Shown: positions 25,795 to 35,516 of the stretch, one piece after another
How positions within the stretch are numbered: position 1 is the first letter of the stretch
How the letters are laid out: each line of letters opens with the position of its first letter
DNA from: Candidatus Merdivicinus excrementipullorum
Lineage (GTDB): Bacteria > Bacillota > Clostridia > Oscillospirales > Ruminococcaceae
DNA length: 64,000 nt
Assembly (NCBI GenBank): GCA_018716725.1
Contig: DVJP01000076.1
Location: 1-64,000, forward strand
Direction of reading: 5' to 3'
Program-made: the position numbers and the translations under genes
The notes under the pieces: generated by a model
Seen by the model: the letters and a program-made list of their open reading frames with translations, nothing else
What the model was told of the DNA's origin: nothing
Database searches by the model: none

Positions 25795-26754
25795 TTATGC
25801 GTAAATTTTCCACAGGAAAGCTGCGCCGATGGTTCCGGCGTCGTTGCCCAGGGCGCAGGTCTTTAAAGTCGTGGACTTGACGCCGCTGATGCCGTAGGTT
25901 TCCTCTTTGAGGATTTCCCGCAGGGGAGCCAGCAGGGTTTCTCCCTCTTTAGAGATGCCGCCGCCGATGAGCAGGATCTCCGGCTGGAAGATATTTACAA
26001 AGTTCGCCAGGCCGCAGCCCAGGTACTGGATGTACTGGTTCACCACTTCAGCGCCCACAGGGTCGCCCAGGCGCATGGCGTCGAAAGCAGTTTTGCCGTT
26101 GACTTCCTCCAAAGTCTTGGCCACTTCCCACAGCTTGGAATCCTTATTGGCTTCCATGGCCTCCTGGGTCATTTTGATGAGGGCGGTTGCGGAAGAATAG
26201 GCTTCCAGGCAGCCTTTACGGCCGCAGGTGCACTGGCGGCCGCCTTTTACGATAACCGCATGGCCCAGCTCGCCGCCGAAATGGTTAAAGCCGGAATAGA
26301 TTTTGCCGTCGATGATGATGCCGCCGCCGACGCCGGTACCCAGGGTAATAACAATAGCGTCATTATAGCCCTTTGCCGCGCCGGCCAGCACCTCGCCGTA
26401 AGCCGCCACGTTGGCGTCGTTTTCCAGGTAGATTTTTTTGCCGGTGCGGGCTTCCAGGTACTGGCGCATGGGAGTATTCAGGAAATTAAGGTTGTTGGCA
26501 TAAATAATCATGCCGGTATTGGGGTCCACAGAACCGGGAGTGCCGATGCCGATGCTTTCCACATCGTCCATGGTCAGGTTGGCGTTGGCCAGGGCCTGTC
26601 TCGCGCATTCCGCCATGCGGTCCGCTACCTTTTCCGCATCCCCCGCCACATCCGCGGAATCCACGCTGGCTTTGGCGACAATATTGCAATTCTCATCCAC
26701 AACGCCGGCCTTGACAAAAGTGCCGCCCAAATCAATTCCAATGTAATACTTCAT
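25795..26754 (-). CDS. glcK: ROK family glucokinase
   Basis: A 319-residue sugar kinase. The phosphate loop YIGIDLGGTFVKAG, the GTGVGGGIIIDGKI segment and the ROK zinc motif HAVIVKGGRQCTCGRKGCLEAYSS are all present. It phosphorylates glucose with ATP in the cytoplasm. Its placement next to hprK joins glucose phosphorylation to carbon catabolite control. The start is followed by MKYYIGID; upstream lies a 66-base gap after hprK. Confidence 0.95.
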   Translation of the reverse strand: MKYYIGIDLGGTFVKAGVVDENCNIVAKASVDSADVAGDAEKVADRMAECARQALANANLTMDDVESIGIGTPGSVDPNTGMIIYANNLNFLNTPMRQYLEARTGKKIYLENDANVAAYGEVLAGAAKGYNDAIVITLGTGVGGGIIIDGKIYSGFNHFGGELGHAVIVKGGRQCTCGRKGCLEAYSSATALIKMTQEAMEANKDSKLWEVAKTLEEVNGKTAFDAMRLGDPVGAEVVNQYIQYLGCGLANFVNIFQPEILLIGGGISKEGETLLAPLREILKEETYGISGVKSTTLKTCALGNDAGTIGAAFLWKIYA

Positions 26755-26820
26755 ACTTGTGACCTCTCTTTAATTGTTATGATTTTATTTCCCGGAAAAT
26801 TCCTTTTCCTGAAGGGTCCT

Positions 26821-27780
26821 TTAAAAATCCAGTTCGCTGACAATATCCCGGGACTGGTCCGTGGGCATTCCCAGTTTCTGCATCAATTCCTTGGCCGCGT
26901 TGTAGCCCATTTTCTTCTGGCGGTTGTTCATAGCGGCAACCTCCAGGATAATGGCCAGGTTGCGCCCGGGCTTCACCGGAATAGTCAAAGACGGGACCAG
27001 GTTGCCCAAAATATCCACATACTCATTGTCGATGCCCATGCGGTCATAGGTCTTGTTGGGGTCCCAATGCTCCAGGTTGACAACCAGGTCGATCTTTTCC
27101 GTCATTTTAACAGCGCCCATACCAAACAGGCGGCGGGCATTGATGATGCCAACGCCACGCAGTTCCACAAAATGCCGGATATTTTCCGGGGAAGACCCCA
27201 CCAGGCTCTTGTTGGACACCTTGCGGATTTCCACGGCGTCGTCTGCAATCAGGCGGTGGCCCCGTTTGACCAGTTCAATAGCGTTTTCGCTTTTACCAAC
27301 GCCGCTGTCGCCCACAATCAGCATCCCTTCGCCGTAAACTTCCACCAGCACCCCATGGCGGGTGATGCGGGGGGCAAGCTCCACGCTTAAGAAAGCGATA
27401 AGGGCGGCCATAAAGCTGGACGTGGCTTCCTGGGTCCGCAGAAGGGGCAGCTGGTGCGCCCGCGCGGCGGAAACCAGCTCCGGGAACACTTCCAGGCCCC
27501 GGGTCACGATAATGGCCGGGACTTTCTGGTCGCACATCCGGTCCATCCGGTCTGCCAGCACATCCTTATCCAGATTGCTTAAAAAAGCGGTTTCCATCCG
27601 GCCCAGCAGCTGGATCCGGTCCGGATCGAAATAATCATAGAAACCAGTGATAAAAAGCCCCGGACGGTTGACATCGCTGGATGCGATCCGGATAGATTCC
27701 GGGTCCTCCGGCAGGTAGATGCTTTCCAGGGAAAACTCCCGGATCAGCTTTTCAAGCGTCACGGTAAACTTGGACGGCAT
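26821..27780 (-). CDS. hprK: HPr kinase/phosphorylase
   Basis: A 319-residue bifunctional enzyme that phosphorylates Ser46 of HPr and removes the phosphate again, controlling CcpA-dependent catabolite repression. The Walker A loop GDSGVGKSENAIELVKRGHRL and the signature RGVGIINARRLFGMGAVK are clear. The N-terminal domain (residues 1-130) includes TRGLEVFPEL. It leads a minus-strand run hprK-glcK-murB-rapZ-whiA. A perfect promoter lies at 27831-27859, and a GGCGGG/CCCGCC hairpin lies in its leader at 27801-27816. Confidence 0.96.
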   Translation of the reverse strand: MPSKFTVTLEKLIREFSLESIYLPEDPESIRIASSDVNRPGLFITGFYDYFDPDRIQLLGRMETAFLSNLDKDVLADRMDRMCDQKVPAIIVTRGLEVFPELVSAARAHQLPLLRTQEATSSFMAALIAFLSVELAPRITRHGVLVEVYGEGMLIVGDSGVGKSENAIELVKRGHRLIADDAVEIRKVSNKSLVGSSPENIRHFVELRGVGIINARRLFGMGAVKMTEKIDLVVNLEHWDPNKTYDRMGIDNEYVDILGNLVPSLTIPVKPGRNLAIILEVAAMNNRQKKMGYNAAKELMQKLGMPTDQSRDIVSELDF

Positions 27781-27830
27781 AATGAAATATCCTCCTCCCA
27801 GGCGGGCTTTCCCGCCAACAACTTTCTTCC

Positions 27831-27859
27831 ATTATAAACAATTATTTCCGGATTTGCAA
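27831..27859 (-). promoter_or_regulatory. Promoter of the hprK operon
   Basis: On the minus strand, TTGCAA (27854-27859), 17 bases, TATAAT (27831-27836). Confidence 0.75.
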
Positions 27860-27897
27860 GGGGATAACGGCTTTTTCGGGGACAAGCCGGGAAAAAT

Positions 27898-28110
27898 TCA
27901 ACCTTTTCGCAGCCTTTTTATTTTGGCGGCGTTCCCAGTGCGGCGCTTGGCGGTTTCTTCCCGGTCAATCCAAAATCCCTCCGCCCCCTTTTGCAGGACG
28001 TCCCCTTCCGAAATCCCGGCGGGCAGATCCTTCAAAGGGACCGGCCGCATCTCCCGCCCGTCCGTTTCGCAAAGGGCAAATTTCCCTTCGATTCGGTCTA
28101 CAATCCACAT
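27898..28110 (-). CDS. DUF3006 family protein
   Basis: A 70-residue protein of the DUF3006 family: WIVDRIEGKFALCETDGREM followed by PAGISEGDVLQ and a basic C-terminus (AAKIKRLRKG). Such small proteins are usually encoded right next to ComEC/Rec2-like hydrolases, as here (nine bases downstream of one). Function unknown; the beta-rich fold suggests a small binding module. Confidence 0.85.
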   Translation of the reverse strand: MWIVDRIEGKFALCETDGREMRPVPLKDLPAGISEGDVLQKGAEGFWIDREETAKRRTGNAAKIKRLRKG

Positions 28111-28119
28111 ACGCTTCTC

Positions 28120-29124
28120 CTATTTTTCTGTCTGGACAGCCCAATTTTGCCCATCCGTTCCAATGACGACGCTTCCGTTTAAATCTGTACGGTAAACGGT
28201 GCAGCTTTCCGCTGCCAGCCGGTCCATAACCTCCTTGTGGGGATGGTTATAGGAATTGCCCTCCCCCACTTCTATGACGGCCCCTTCCGGGGAAACCGCG
28301 TCCAGAAAGCTCTGGCTGGTGGAAGTGCTGCTGCCATGATGGCCAACCTTCAAAATATCCGCGTCTAAGGAAGCCCCGGAATCTATTAAATCCGCTTCCG
28401 CGTCCGATTCCATGTCCCCGGTGAACAGGAAGGAAATCTCCCCGTAATCCAGGCGGCAGACTATGGAAAAGTCGTTCAAATTATCATAGCTGTCCGTCAC
28501 CGGCCCCAAAATTTCCAGTTTCCCTTCCCCAAAGGTATAAACGTCCCCGGGGTTTGCGTCGGTAATGGACAGGCCCTGGGCGTCGATGGCGTCCAGCACA
28601 TCTTCATAAGTCCGGGTGGTGGGGGTCTGGCTGTCCGGGATCACAGGCAGGATCACCTGCTTTACCGTATGCTCCGAAAGGACGGTGTCCAGGCCGCCGA
28701 TGTGGTCGGAATGGGGATGGGTGCCGATGACCAAATCCAAATCCTCCACGCCCATTTTGTCCAAATAAGCGTTGACCGCCGCCCCCTGGTCGTTTTCCCC
28801 GGCGTCGATAAGAATATCATACCCATCGCAGCGGAGAAGCATACTATCTCCCTGGCCCACGTCAATATAATGAACGGTAAGCCCCGGCTCCCCGGAAAGG
28901 GAGTCTGAAAAGGCGGGCTGCTGATGCTGGCTGGTTAATTCCTTCCAAATTTCCTGGAACACGGCGGTAACCTGGTCCAATTTGGGAAGGTACTGGCGCA
29001 GGTCTGAGCCAAGGGTGAGATAAGCCAGGAATGCCGCGCTGGCCAAAATGGCGGCGGAAATAATGAGTCCCCAGTTTAACGGCTTTTTTCTGCGTTTCCG
29101 GGAATAGTTTCTGCGTTTTGCCAA
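28120..29124 (-). CDS. ComEC/Rec2-like metallo-beta-lactamase fold hydrolase
   Basis: A 334-residue protein with a basic N-terminus, one membrane helix (LNWGLIISAAILASAAFLAYLTL) and an extracytoplasmic MBL domain. The zinc motif is THPHSDHIGGLD; other ligands lie in LFTGDMESDAEADL and VGHHGSSTSTSQSFL. It lacks the multi-helix ComEC channel, so it resembles the stand-alone hydrolase domain found in many Clostridia. Substrate is probably a nucleotide or nucleic acid end, by family. It is followed by a DUF3006 gene. Confidence 0.88.
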   Translation of the reverse strand: MAKRRNYSRKRRKKPLNWGLIISAAILASAAFLAYLTLGSDLRQYLPKLDQVTAVFQEIWKELTSQHQQPAFSDSLSGEPGLTVHYIDVGQGDSMLLRCDGYDILIDAGENDQGAAVNAYLDKMGVEDLDLVIGTHPHSDHIGGLDTVLSEHTVKQVILPVIPDSQTPTTRTYEDVLDAIDAQGLSITDANPGDVYTFGEGKLEILGPVTDSYDNLNDFSIVCRLDYGEISFLFTGDMESDAEADLIDSGASLDADILKVGHHGSSTSTSQSFLDAVSPEGAVIEVGEGNSYNHPHKEVMDRLAAESCTVYRTDLNGSVVIGTDGQNWAVQTEK

Positions 29125-29144
29125 AGAGTATCCTCCTTTTTCCT

Positions 29145-31067
29145 TTAAGGACGGCGCTTATTTTTCCCGGGCTGCTTTCCCTTTGGCCCCAGGGATGTCT
29201 TTTGCCGGGGATTGCTGCGGGTTCCATTTTTCGGGACAGTTTTTAAGCCCTTTTGTCCCCGAACCTGTCCTTCCCCGGCGGGCGGGGCCACCAGGCAGTT
29301 GGGGCCTGTGCCAATCAGGTCATAGCGTCCGGCTTTCCGCAGGGCTTTCAAGACCAAATCCCGGTTTTTGGGCATGAAATACTGGAGCAAAGCCCTTTGC
29401 ATGGCCTTTTCCTCGGATGTTTTGGGGACAAACACGGGCTTTAGGGTGTAGGGATCCAAACCCGTATGGAACATGCAGGTGGAAACGGTGCCCGGCGTGG
29501 GGTAAAAGTCCTGGACCTGCTCGGGATGGATGTGGTTTTCCTTTAAAAACAGAGCCAGTTCAATGGCGTCTTTCAAGGTGCTGCCCGGGTGGGAAGACAT
29601 GAGATAGGGCACCAAAAACTGCTTTTTGCCCAGTTTTTTGGTGATACGGTAAAATTTCTCCGCAAAGGCCTTGTACACCTCGATGTGGGGCTTGCCCATG
29701 GCGTCCAGCACGTCACTGGCGCAGTGCTCCGGGGCCACCTTCAGCTGGCCGGAAACGTGGTATTCCACCAATTCGTTGAAAAAGGTGTCGTCCGGGTCGT
29801 TCATCATATAGTCGTACCGGATGCCGGAACGGATAAACACCCGTTTGACGCCGGGAATGGCCCGGATTTTCCGCAGCATCTCCAAATATTCCTGATGATC
29901 CGTTTCCAAAGCCGGGCAGGGCGTAGGGGCCAGGCACTTTTTCCCCTTGCAGAGGCCCTGGGTCAGCTGCTTTTTACAGGAGGGATGCCGGAAATTGGCG
30001 GTGGGGCCGCCCACATCGTGGATATACCCTTTAAAATTGGGCAGAGTGGTCAGCAGCCTGGCCTCTGCCAGCACCGATTCCTCGCTTCTGACGGCGATTT
30101 TCCGGCCCTGATGGAAGGCGATGGAACAGAAATTGCAGTTGCCGAAGCAGCCCCGGTTGTGGGCGATGGAAAATTCCACCTCCTCAATGCCGGGGACGCC
30201 CCCGGCCGCGTCGTACATGGGGTGCCAGGTGCGGGCATAGGGTAAAGCGTACACCCGGTCCAGTTCCTCGGTGGTCAGGACCCGCATAGGAGGATTCTGC
30301 ACAAACATTTGGTTCCCGTGGCGCTGGAGGATAATTTTGCCGTAAATCTCGTCCTGCTGGTCCATCTGGATTTTGGTAGCCTTGCAGTAGGCGATTTTAT
30401 CGGAGGAAACCTGGGCGAAATCCGGGCACTGGGCGCCGCCGTAAGGGGTTTCCGCCGGGGCGCAGAGGTAGCAGGTGCCCCGGATGTCCCGCAGGGTATG
30501 GATATCCTCCCCCTTGGCCAGGCGGTTGACGATTTCCATGGTTTGCAGCTCTCCCATGCCGTAGGAAAGCAGGTCGGCCCCGGAATCCACCAGAATGGAG
30601 GGCCGGACGGTGTCGTCCCAATAATCGTAATGGGCAAACCGCCGGAGAGACGCTTCCAGCCCGCCGATAATCAGGGGGACGTCCCCGTAAATTTCCCGGA
30701 GCTTTTGGCAGTAAACGATCACGGCCCGGTCGGGGCGTTTGCCCATGACGCCGCCGGGGGTGTAAGCGTCCTGGGAACGCCGCCGCTTGGCCACGGTGTA
30801 ATGGGCCACCATGGAGTCGATGTTCCCGGAATTGACAAAAAATCCGTATTTGGGGCGGCCCAGGCGGGTAAAGTCCCGGTCGGAACGCCAATCCGGCTGG
30901 GAAATGACGCCGATGGTGTAGCCCTCCGCCTCAATGACCCGGGAAATAATGGCAGTGCCGAAGCTGGGGTGGTCCACATAGGCGTCGCCGGTGACGATGA
31001 TAAAATCCAGCTGCTTAATGCCCCGGGCGTCCATATCCTCCCGGCAAACAGGCAAAAATTGATTCAT
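29145..31067 (-). CDS. ygiQ: YgiQ family radical SAM protein
   Basis: A 640-residue protein of the YgiQ group. The N-terminal domain begins FLPVCREDMDARGIKQLDFIIVTGDAYVDHPSFGTAIISRVIEAEGY. The radical SAM cluster motif is CFGNCNFC (C-x3-C-x2-C) near residue 315. A DUF3362-type C-terminus (SSHPGSTLKDAIELALFL and QVQDFYPTPGTVSTCM) is present. The last 60 residues are basic and low-complexity. Its substrate has not been established. Confidence 0.93.
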   Translation of the reverse strand: MNQFLPVCREDMDARGIKQLDFIIVTGDAYVDHPSFGTAIISRVIEAEGYTIGVISQPDWRSDRDFTRLGRPKYGFFVNSGNIDSMVAHYTVAKRRRSQDAYTPGGVMGKRPDRAVIVYCQKLREIYGDVPLIIGGLEASLRRFAHYDYWDDTVRPSILVDSGADLLSYGMGELQTMEIVNRLAKGEDIHTLRDIRGTCYLCAPAETPYGGAQCPDFAQVSSDKIAYCKATKIQMDQQDEIYGKIILQRHGNQMFVQNPPMRVLTTEELDRVYALPYARTWHPMYDAAGGVPGIEEVEFSIAHNRGCFGNCNFCSIAFHQGRKIAVRSEESVLAEARLLTTLPNFKGYIHDVGGPTANFRHPSCKKQLTQGLCKGKKCLAPTPCPALETDHQEYLEMLRKIRAIPGVKRVFIRSGIRYDYMMNDPDDTFFNELVEYHVSGQLKVAPEHCASDVLDAMGKPHIEVYKAFAEKFYRITKKLGKKQFLVPYLMSSHPGSTLKDAIELALFLKENHIHPEQVQDFYPTPGTVSTCMFHTGLDPYTLKPVFVPKTSEEKAMQRALLQYFMPKNRDLVLKALRKAGRYDLIGTGPNCLVAPPAGEGQVRGQKGLKTVPKNGTRSNPRQKTSLGPKGKQPGKNKRRP

Positions 31068-31079
31068 AAATTCCTCCGT

Positions 31080-31529
31080 TTATTCGATTTTCAGGCAGTA
31101 TCCAGTTTTGATGGTGTTGGAATACCCGGCTTTCTGATAAAATTGATGGGTGCTTTCTTTTTTCGAGCCGGTCAGGAGCATGATCTTATAGCACCCTTCC
31201 TTTGCTGCAATTTCCTTTGCCGCATGAAGCACCGCCGTTCCAAGCCCCCTGCCCCGGAAATCCGGGTGGGTCACCACATTTTCCACCAGCGCATAGGGCC
31301 TCTGCCCATGGGTGAGATTGGGCACGATGATAAGTGTACAGCTGGACGCCAGACAGCCCTCTTTTTCCGCGGCCAAAATGTGATACCGCGGATTTTGAAG
31401 GATTTCGCGCCAAACCGGCATGACGTCCTCCAAGTTATCAGGCAGGGGATTTTCGCCCAAATATGTGTACAGCTTCAAAAGTTCCGGCAGGTCGTTTTCC
31501 CCCACTTCCCGGATACAGTATTCATCCAT
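31080..31529 (-). CDS. GNAT family N-acetyltransferase
   Basis: A 149-residue acetyltransferase. The core VENVVTHPDFRGRGLGTAVLHAAKEIAAKEGCYKIMLLTGSKKESTHQFYQKAGY contains the acetyl-CoA motif RGRGLGT and the FYQKAGY segment. ATG 31529 follows an AAAGGGA site; longer frames run back into ftsK. It lies between ftsK and ygiQ and is probably cotranscribed. Acceptor unknown. Confidence 0.88.
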   Translation of the reverse strand: MDEYCIREVGENDLPELLKLYTYLGENPLPDNLEDVMPVWREILQNPRYHILAAEKEGCLASSCTLIIVPNLTHGQRPYALVENVVTHPDFRGRGLGTAVLHAAKEIAAKEGCYKIMLLTGSKKESTHQFYQKAGYSNTIKTGYCLKIE

Positions 31530-31543
31530 AAACTGTCCCTTTC

Positions 31544-34453
31544 CTAATTGTCCATATTGTTCCGCAGCTGGAACTCCGCCCACTGTGCCTTGGTAATTAA
31601 GACCTCCCGGGGTTTGGAACCGTCCGGCGGCCCCACAATGCCCCGGTTTTCCAGGTCGTCCACCAATCGGGCGGCCCGGGCGTAGCCCACCTTCAGCCGC
31701 CGCTGGAGGTAAGATGTGGAACACTGTCCCGCATCCAGAATGCACTGCACTGCGTCCTCAAAAAGCTCGTCCGCCCCGTCGTCCGAATCAGCGGCAGCAC
31801 CCTTCTTTTTCCCTTCGGAAGCGGCCTGGCGCTCGATTTCGTCCAGGATTCCGGAATCGTATTCCACCGGCTCCCGGCCGTTTTTCAGAAATTCCGTCAC
31901 AGCTTCAATCTCCGAGTCGCTGACATAACAGCCCTGCACCCGGACCGGCTTGGGGAAGCCCATAGGCGCATAGAGCATATCGCCCCGGCCCAGGAGCTTT
32001 TCCGCGCCGCCGGTATCCAAAATCGTCCGGGAGTCCACCTGGGAGGACACAGAAAGGGCGATACGGGAGGGGATATTGGCCTTGATAAGGCCTGTTACCA
32101 CGTCCACAGACGGCCGCTGGGTGGCAATAATCAGGTGCATTCCGGCAGCACGGGCCATTTGGGCCAGGCGGCAGATGGCGTCCTCCACCTCGTTGGGGGC
32201 CGCCATCATCAAGTCCGCCAGCTCGTCGATAATAATAACCACATGGGGCATATGGGGCAGCTCCGCGTTACTCTCCGCCAGGCGGTTGTAGCCCTTAATG
32301 TCCCGGACGGAATTTTCCGCAAAAGCAGAGTACCGCTTCATCATCTCCGTTACCGCCCAGTTTAAGGCTCCCGCCGCCTTTTTGGGGTCGGTAACAACGG
32401 GGATCAGCAGATGCGGAATGCCGTTATAAATGCCCAGCTCCACCACTTTAGGGTCGATCATAATAAATCGGACGTCCTTGGGAGAGGACTTATAGATCAT
32501 GGAAATAATCATGGAGTTAATGCAGACGGATTTACCGCTGCCGGTGGTGCCCGCCACCAGAAGATGGGGCATGGTTGCCACGTCCCCAACGGCCACATTG
32601 CCGGCAATATCCTTCCCCAGGGCGATAGACAGGCCGCTTTGGGCTGCCCGGAACTCGTCGGAATCGATAATTTCCCGGATGGAAACCGACTCGGTTTTCT
32701 GGTTGGGCACCTCGATGCCCACCGCCGGTTTGTTGGGGATAGGCGCTTCGATGCGGACGCCGGCGGTTGCCAGGTTCAAGGCAATGTCATCCGCCAGGCC
32801 GGTGATTTTGGAGATTTTCACGCCGGCTAAGGGCTGAAGCTCATACCGGGTGACTGTGGGGCCGCGGCTGTAAGCGATAATCCGGGTCTGGACGCCGAAG
32901 CTCTTTAAGGTTTCCACCAGCTTTTCGGCGGTGGCGTGAAGCTCCATGCTGATATCCTCATTCCCGGTGTTTTTGGGCATTTTCAAAAGGGTTACCGGCG
33001 GAGCCTGATACACTTCCTCCTCCACCGGCTGGGCCAGGCGGCTTTCCGGCGTTTTTTCCGGCTGGACGGAAGCGCCGTTTTCCAGGTCGCTGATTGCCTT
33101 TTCCAAGCGGTCGGCCGGATCGGATCCTTCGGTTTTTGCCGCCCCGAAGGCATCGTCGCTGGGCTTCGCACCGTCCAGGACGGAGCCTTTCACTTCATCA
33201 AAAACCGCAGTATTCACATGGGATTCTTCCTCCGGCTCCCCGCCGTCCAGCTCCCGGATCTGGGAGGGGGAAAGGGGCGCAGACCAAAGAGAATCCGGGT
33301 TTGTTTCCTTGGAAACCGCCGGTTTTACGGGGTTTTCCGGCTGTAAAGCATTTCCGCTTTCCAGGGTAAAAACCGGTTTTTCCGGCTCCTGCGCAACATT
33401 TTCCGGCTCTTTTGGAAATGTTTCCGCTTCCGTTCCCTCCGGCGGCCCGGGAGGCGCGCCCCAAAGGGTGCGGGCGTCCAAATGCTGCTCCGGCCGGAAA
33501 GGATTCCGGGGCTGTTCCGGCTGAGGCTCCGGTTCCGGAGAGGCGGCAGGCTGCCTGGTCCCCTCCTCCAACACTTCGCCGGTGAGAGGATCCACTTTTA
33601 AGCCCAGCTTCTCCGCCTCTTTTTTCCGGCGGCGCAGTTCTTTGGGGTCGATGCGGAAGTTCTCCAAAGCCCGGTCAAAATTGGCGTTGGGGGACATAAC
33701 CGGGTGGGCCGGCATATCCGGGCTTTCCCCGCCCATGGGGATGTCAATGTTGGACGGCCGGGACTGATGCTCTTCCTCCGCCGCCCGCTCCCGCCGGGCA
33801 ACGTAGCCTTTTTCCAGGTGTTTTACCGGTTTGGCGCAGGTTTTGAAAAAACCAAGCAGAGTGCTCCCGGACATGAGCATTAAAAAGACAAATACCAAAA
33901 GGATCTGGATAATCCCTGCTCCCAAAGTACCTCCGGCAAACTTCATCAGCGGCCAGCCCAGCAGCGCCGCTAAAAGGCCGCCGCTTTTGAGGGTGATGCC
34001 TTTCACGAAAAAGCTCAACAGCTGTTCGATGAAATTGTCCCCTTCCGGTAGGCCGAAAAACAGCTGGGAAATGCCGCACAGCAAAACCAGCAGGAACAAA
34101 AGCTGCCACACCTTGCTTCCCGCGGACAGGGTTTCCCGGCCCAGGGTTATAATCACAGCCAGGTAAATGGTCACCGGCCCCACGGCGTAGCTGATAGGCC
34201 CAAACAGCCCCCGCAGCAGGTTATGTAAAAACAGCCAGCCCGATCCGCCGGGGATCAGGGCCAAGGCCGTCAGCAGGATTCCCACGGCAAAAAGCACCAC
34301 CGCCCACATCTGGTTGCGGTGTTCCCGTTCTTCCGCCGCCAGCTCCGCCACGGTTTTCTTTTTCCGGGGAGCGGACTGGGAACGGGAGGCGGGCTTTTTG
34401 CCGGAAGCCTGCTTGGTTTTTCGTGTTGTGCCGGATGTCTTTCGTTCTGCCAT
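31544..34453 (-). CDS. ftsK: FtsK/SpoIIIE DNA translocase
   Basis: A 969-residue translocase. The N-terminus has about four membrane helices (residues 45-200). Residues 200-480 are a proline- and glutamate-rich linker. The motor has Walker A LLVAGTTGSGKSVCINSM and Walker B HVVIIIDELADLMM, with the RLAQMARAAGMHLIIATQRPSVDVVTGLIKANIPSRIA signature. The gamma domain at the C-terminus (LQRRLKVGYARAARLVDDLENRGIVGP) recognises KOPS/SRS sites. ATG 34453 follows AAAGGTGAG. The neighbours ylzJ and tepA upstream match the Bacillus spoIIIE locus. Confidence 0.95.
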   Translation of the reverse strand: MAERKTSGTTRKTKQASGKKPASRSQSAPRKKKTVAELAAEEREHRNQMWAVVLFAVGILLTALALIPGGSGWLFLHNLLRGLFGPISYAVGPVTIYLAVIITLGRETLSAGSKVWQLLFLLVLLCGISQLFFGLPEGDNFIEQLLSFFVKGITLKSGGLLAALLGWPLMKFAGGTLGAGIIQILLVFVFLMLMSGSTLLGFFKTCAKPVKHLEKGYVARRERAAEEEHQSRPSNIDIPMGGESPDMPAHPVMSPNANFDRALENFRIDPKELRRRKKEAEKLGLKVDPLTGEVLEEGTRQPAASPEPEPQPEQPRNPFRPEQHLDARTLWGAPPGPPEGTEAETFPKEPENVAQEPEKPVFTLESGNALQPENPVKPAVSKETNPDSLWSAPLSPSQIRELDGGEPEEESHVNTAVFDEVKGSVLDGAKPSDDAFGAAKTEGSDPADRLEKAISDLENGASVQPEKTPESRLAQPVEEEVYQAPPVTLLKMPKNTGNEDISMELHATAEKLVETLKSFGVQTRIIAYSRGPTVTRYELQPLAGVKISKITGLADDIALNLATAGVRIEAPIPNKPAVGIEVPNQKTESVSIREIIDSDEFRAAQSGLSIALGKDIAGNVAVGDVATMPHLLVAGTTGSGKSVCINSMIISMIYKSSPKDVRFIMIDPKVVELGIYNGIPHLLIPVVTDPKKAAGALNWAVTEMMKRYSAFAENSVRDIKGYNRLAESNAELPHMPHVVIIIDELADLMMAAPNEVEDAICRLAQMARAAGMHLIIATQRPSVDVVTGLIKANIPSRIALSVSSQVDSRTILDTGGAEKLLGRGDMLYAPMGFPKPVRVQGCYVSDSEIEAVTEFLKNGREPVEYDSGILDEIERQAASEGKKKGAAADSDDGADELFEDAVQCILDAGQCSTSYLQRRLKVGYARAARLVDDLENRGIVGPPDGSKPREVLITKAQWAEFQLRNNMDN

Positions 34454-34457
34454 TTTC

Positions 34458-34688
34458 TCACCTTTCATGTCGAAATTCTTTCATTCTGTCCAAAACCAGC
34501 CGTCCCGGGGCAAAGGCCGGGTTCAAGTAATCCATAGGGTCTGTGGAGATCAAACGGTTCACCGTGGCCCCTTCCCTGCCGGGGATACATTCGCACAGGC
34601 GGCCGTCCACCATGCGCAGCTCCGTTTCAGGCGCCTGCATGGGGTACACCGGCTCCCCCGGCATCCTTTGGTAATAAAACACCGCCAT
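34458..34688 (-). CDS. YlzJ-like family protein
   Basis: A 76-residue protein starting [16 protein letters not shown]. The short length, the LYYxxxP-type start and its place between tepA and ftsK match the YlzJ-like family, which has the same neighbours in Bacillus. ATG 34688 has a GGAAGGGGG site and lies within the last 62 bases of tepA, in another frame. Residues 43-60 ([19 protein letters not shown]) are the most family-like part. Function unknown. Confidence 0.72.
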   Translation of the reverse strand: MAVFYYQRMPGEPVYPMQAPETELRMVDGRLCECIPGREGATVNRLISTDPMDYLNPAFAPGRLVLDRMKEFRHER

Positions 34689-35397
34689 TTCCCCCTTCCT
34701 GTTCCTCGATAAGCTGGTATAAGCAGTCGATGGCGTCGGCAAGGCCGCCCAGCCGGTCGATAAGCCCTTCCCGGACGGCTGTTTCCCCGTCAATAGAGGT
34801 GCCCACGTCCATAGCCAGTTCCCCGGTTTCCATCATCAGTTCCCGGAAGCGTTTTTCGGTAATGCGGGAATTTTCCGTGACGAAATTTACAATGCGGTCC
34901 TGCATCTTGTCAAAATAGGAAAAGCTCTGAGGCACCCCTAAAACCAAGCCGTTCATCCGCACCGGATGGATGGTCATGGTGGCGGAGGGCACGATGAAGG
35001 AACGGCTGGCGGAAACTGCCAGCGGCACGCCGATAGAATGGCCGCCCCCTAACACCAAAGAAACGGTGGGGGTTTTCATGCCGGCAATCAGCTCCGCAAT
35101 GGCCAGGCCCGCCTCCACGTCCCCGCCTACGGTGTTAAGGATAACCAAAAGTCCCTTGATATCCGGATTTTCCTCAATGGCAACCAGCTGGGGAATGACG
35201 TGCTCGTATTTGGTGGATTTATTCTGGGGCGGCAGGATATAATGCCCCTCCACCTGGCCGATAATGGTCAGGCAGTGGATCAGATGTTTTCCGCCGGTAG
35301 TGACGGAACCGGCGGCGGGGATATCCTTAGATGGATCGCTGTAAGGAATTTCCTCGTTTTCCTGCTCTTCGCCAGTGTCTTGTTTCAAAAGCTGCAA
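34627..35397 (-). CDS. tepA: ClpP-family serine protease, TepA type
   Basis: A 256-residue ClpP-like protease. The serine is in [19 protein letters not shown] and the histidine in [14 protein letters not shown], with [23 protein letters not shown] preceding them. TepA in Bacillus was reported to aid protein translocation by degrading signal peptides; here only the fold and active site are visible. The C-terminus overlaps the ylzJ start by 62 bases. A perfect promoter lies at 35446-35474, so this gene begins the operon tepA-ylzJ-ftsK-GNAT-ygiQ-MBL-DUF3006. Confidence 0.9.
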   Translation of the reverse strand: MQLLKQDTGEEQENEEIPYSDPSKDIPAAGSVTTGGKHLIHCLTIIGQVEGHYILPPQNKSTKYEHVIPQLVAIEENPDIKGLLVILNTVGGDVEAGLAIAELIAGMKTPTVSLVLGGGHSIGVPLAVSASRSFIVPSATMTIHPVRMNGLVLGVPQSFSYFDKMQDRIVNFVTENSRITEKRFRELMMETGELAMDVGTSIDGETAVREGLIDRLGGLADAIDCLYQLIEEQEGGNGGVLLPKDAGGAGVPHAGA

Positions 35398-35445
35398 ACA
35401 AAACCCTCCTTTTTTCGTTTGGGTTTAGTTTGCACTCTCCTACTT

Positions 35446-35474
35446 ATTATATACGTCCGGCGGGCTGCTGTCAA
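35446..35474 (-). promoter_or_regulatory. Promoter of the tepA-ylzJ-ftsK operon
   Basis: On the minus strand, TTGACA (35469-35474), 17 bases, TATAAT (35446-35451). Confidence 0.78.
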
Positions 35475-35516
35475 ACATTTTAGAAAATTTGTTCCAGACG
35501 TTTGACCAACCCGGCG

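Noticed and set aside
26260..27390. 376-codon plus-strand frame over glcK and hprK
   Set aside because: It lies antisense to two conserved genes, has no ribosome site and its translation is not protein-like; it is a shadow of GC-rich third positions.
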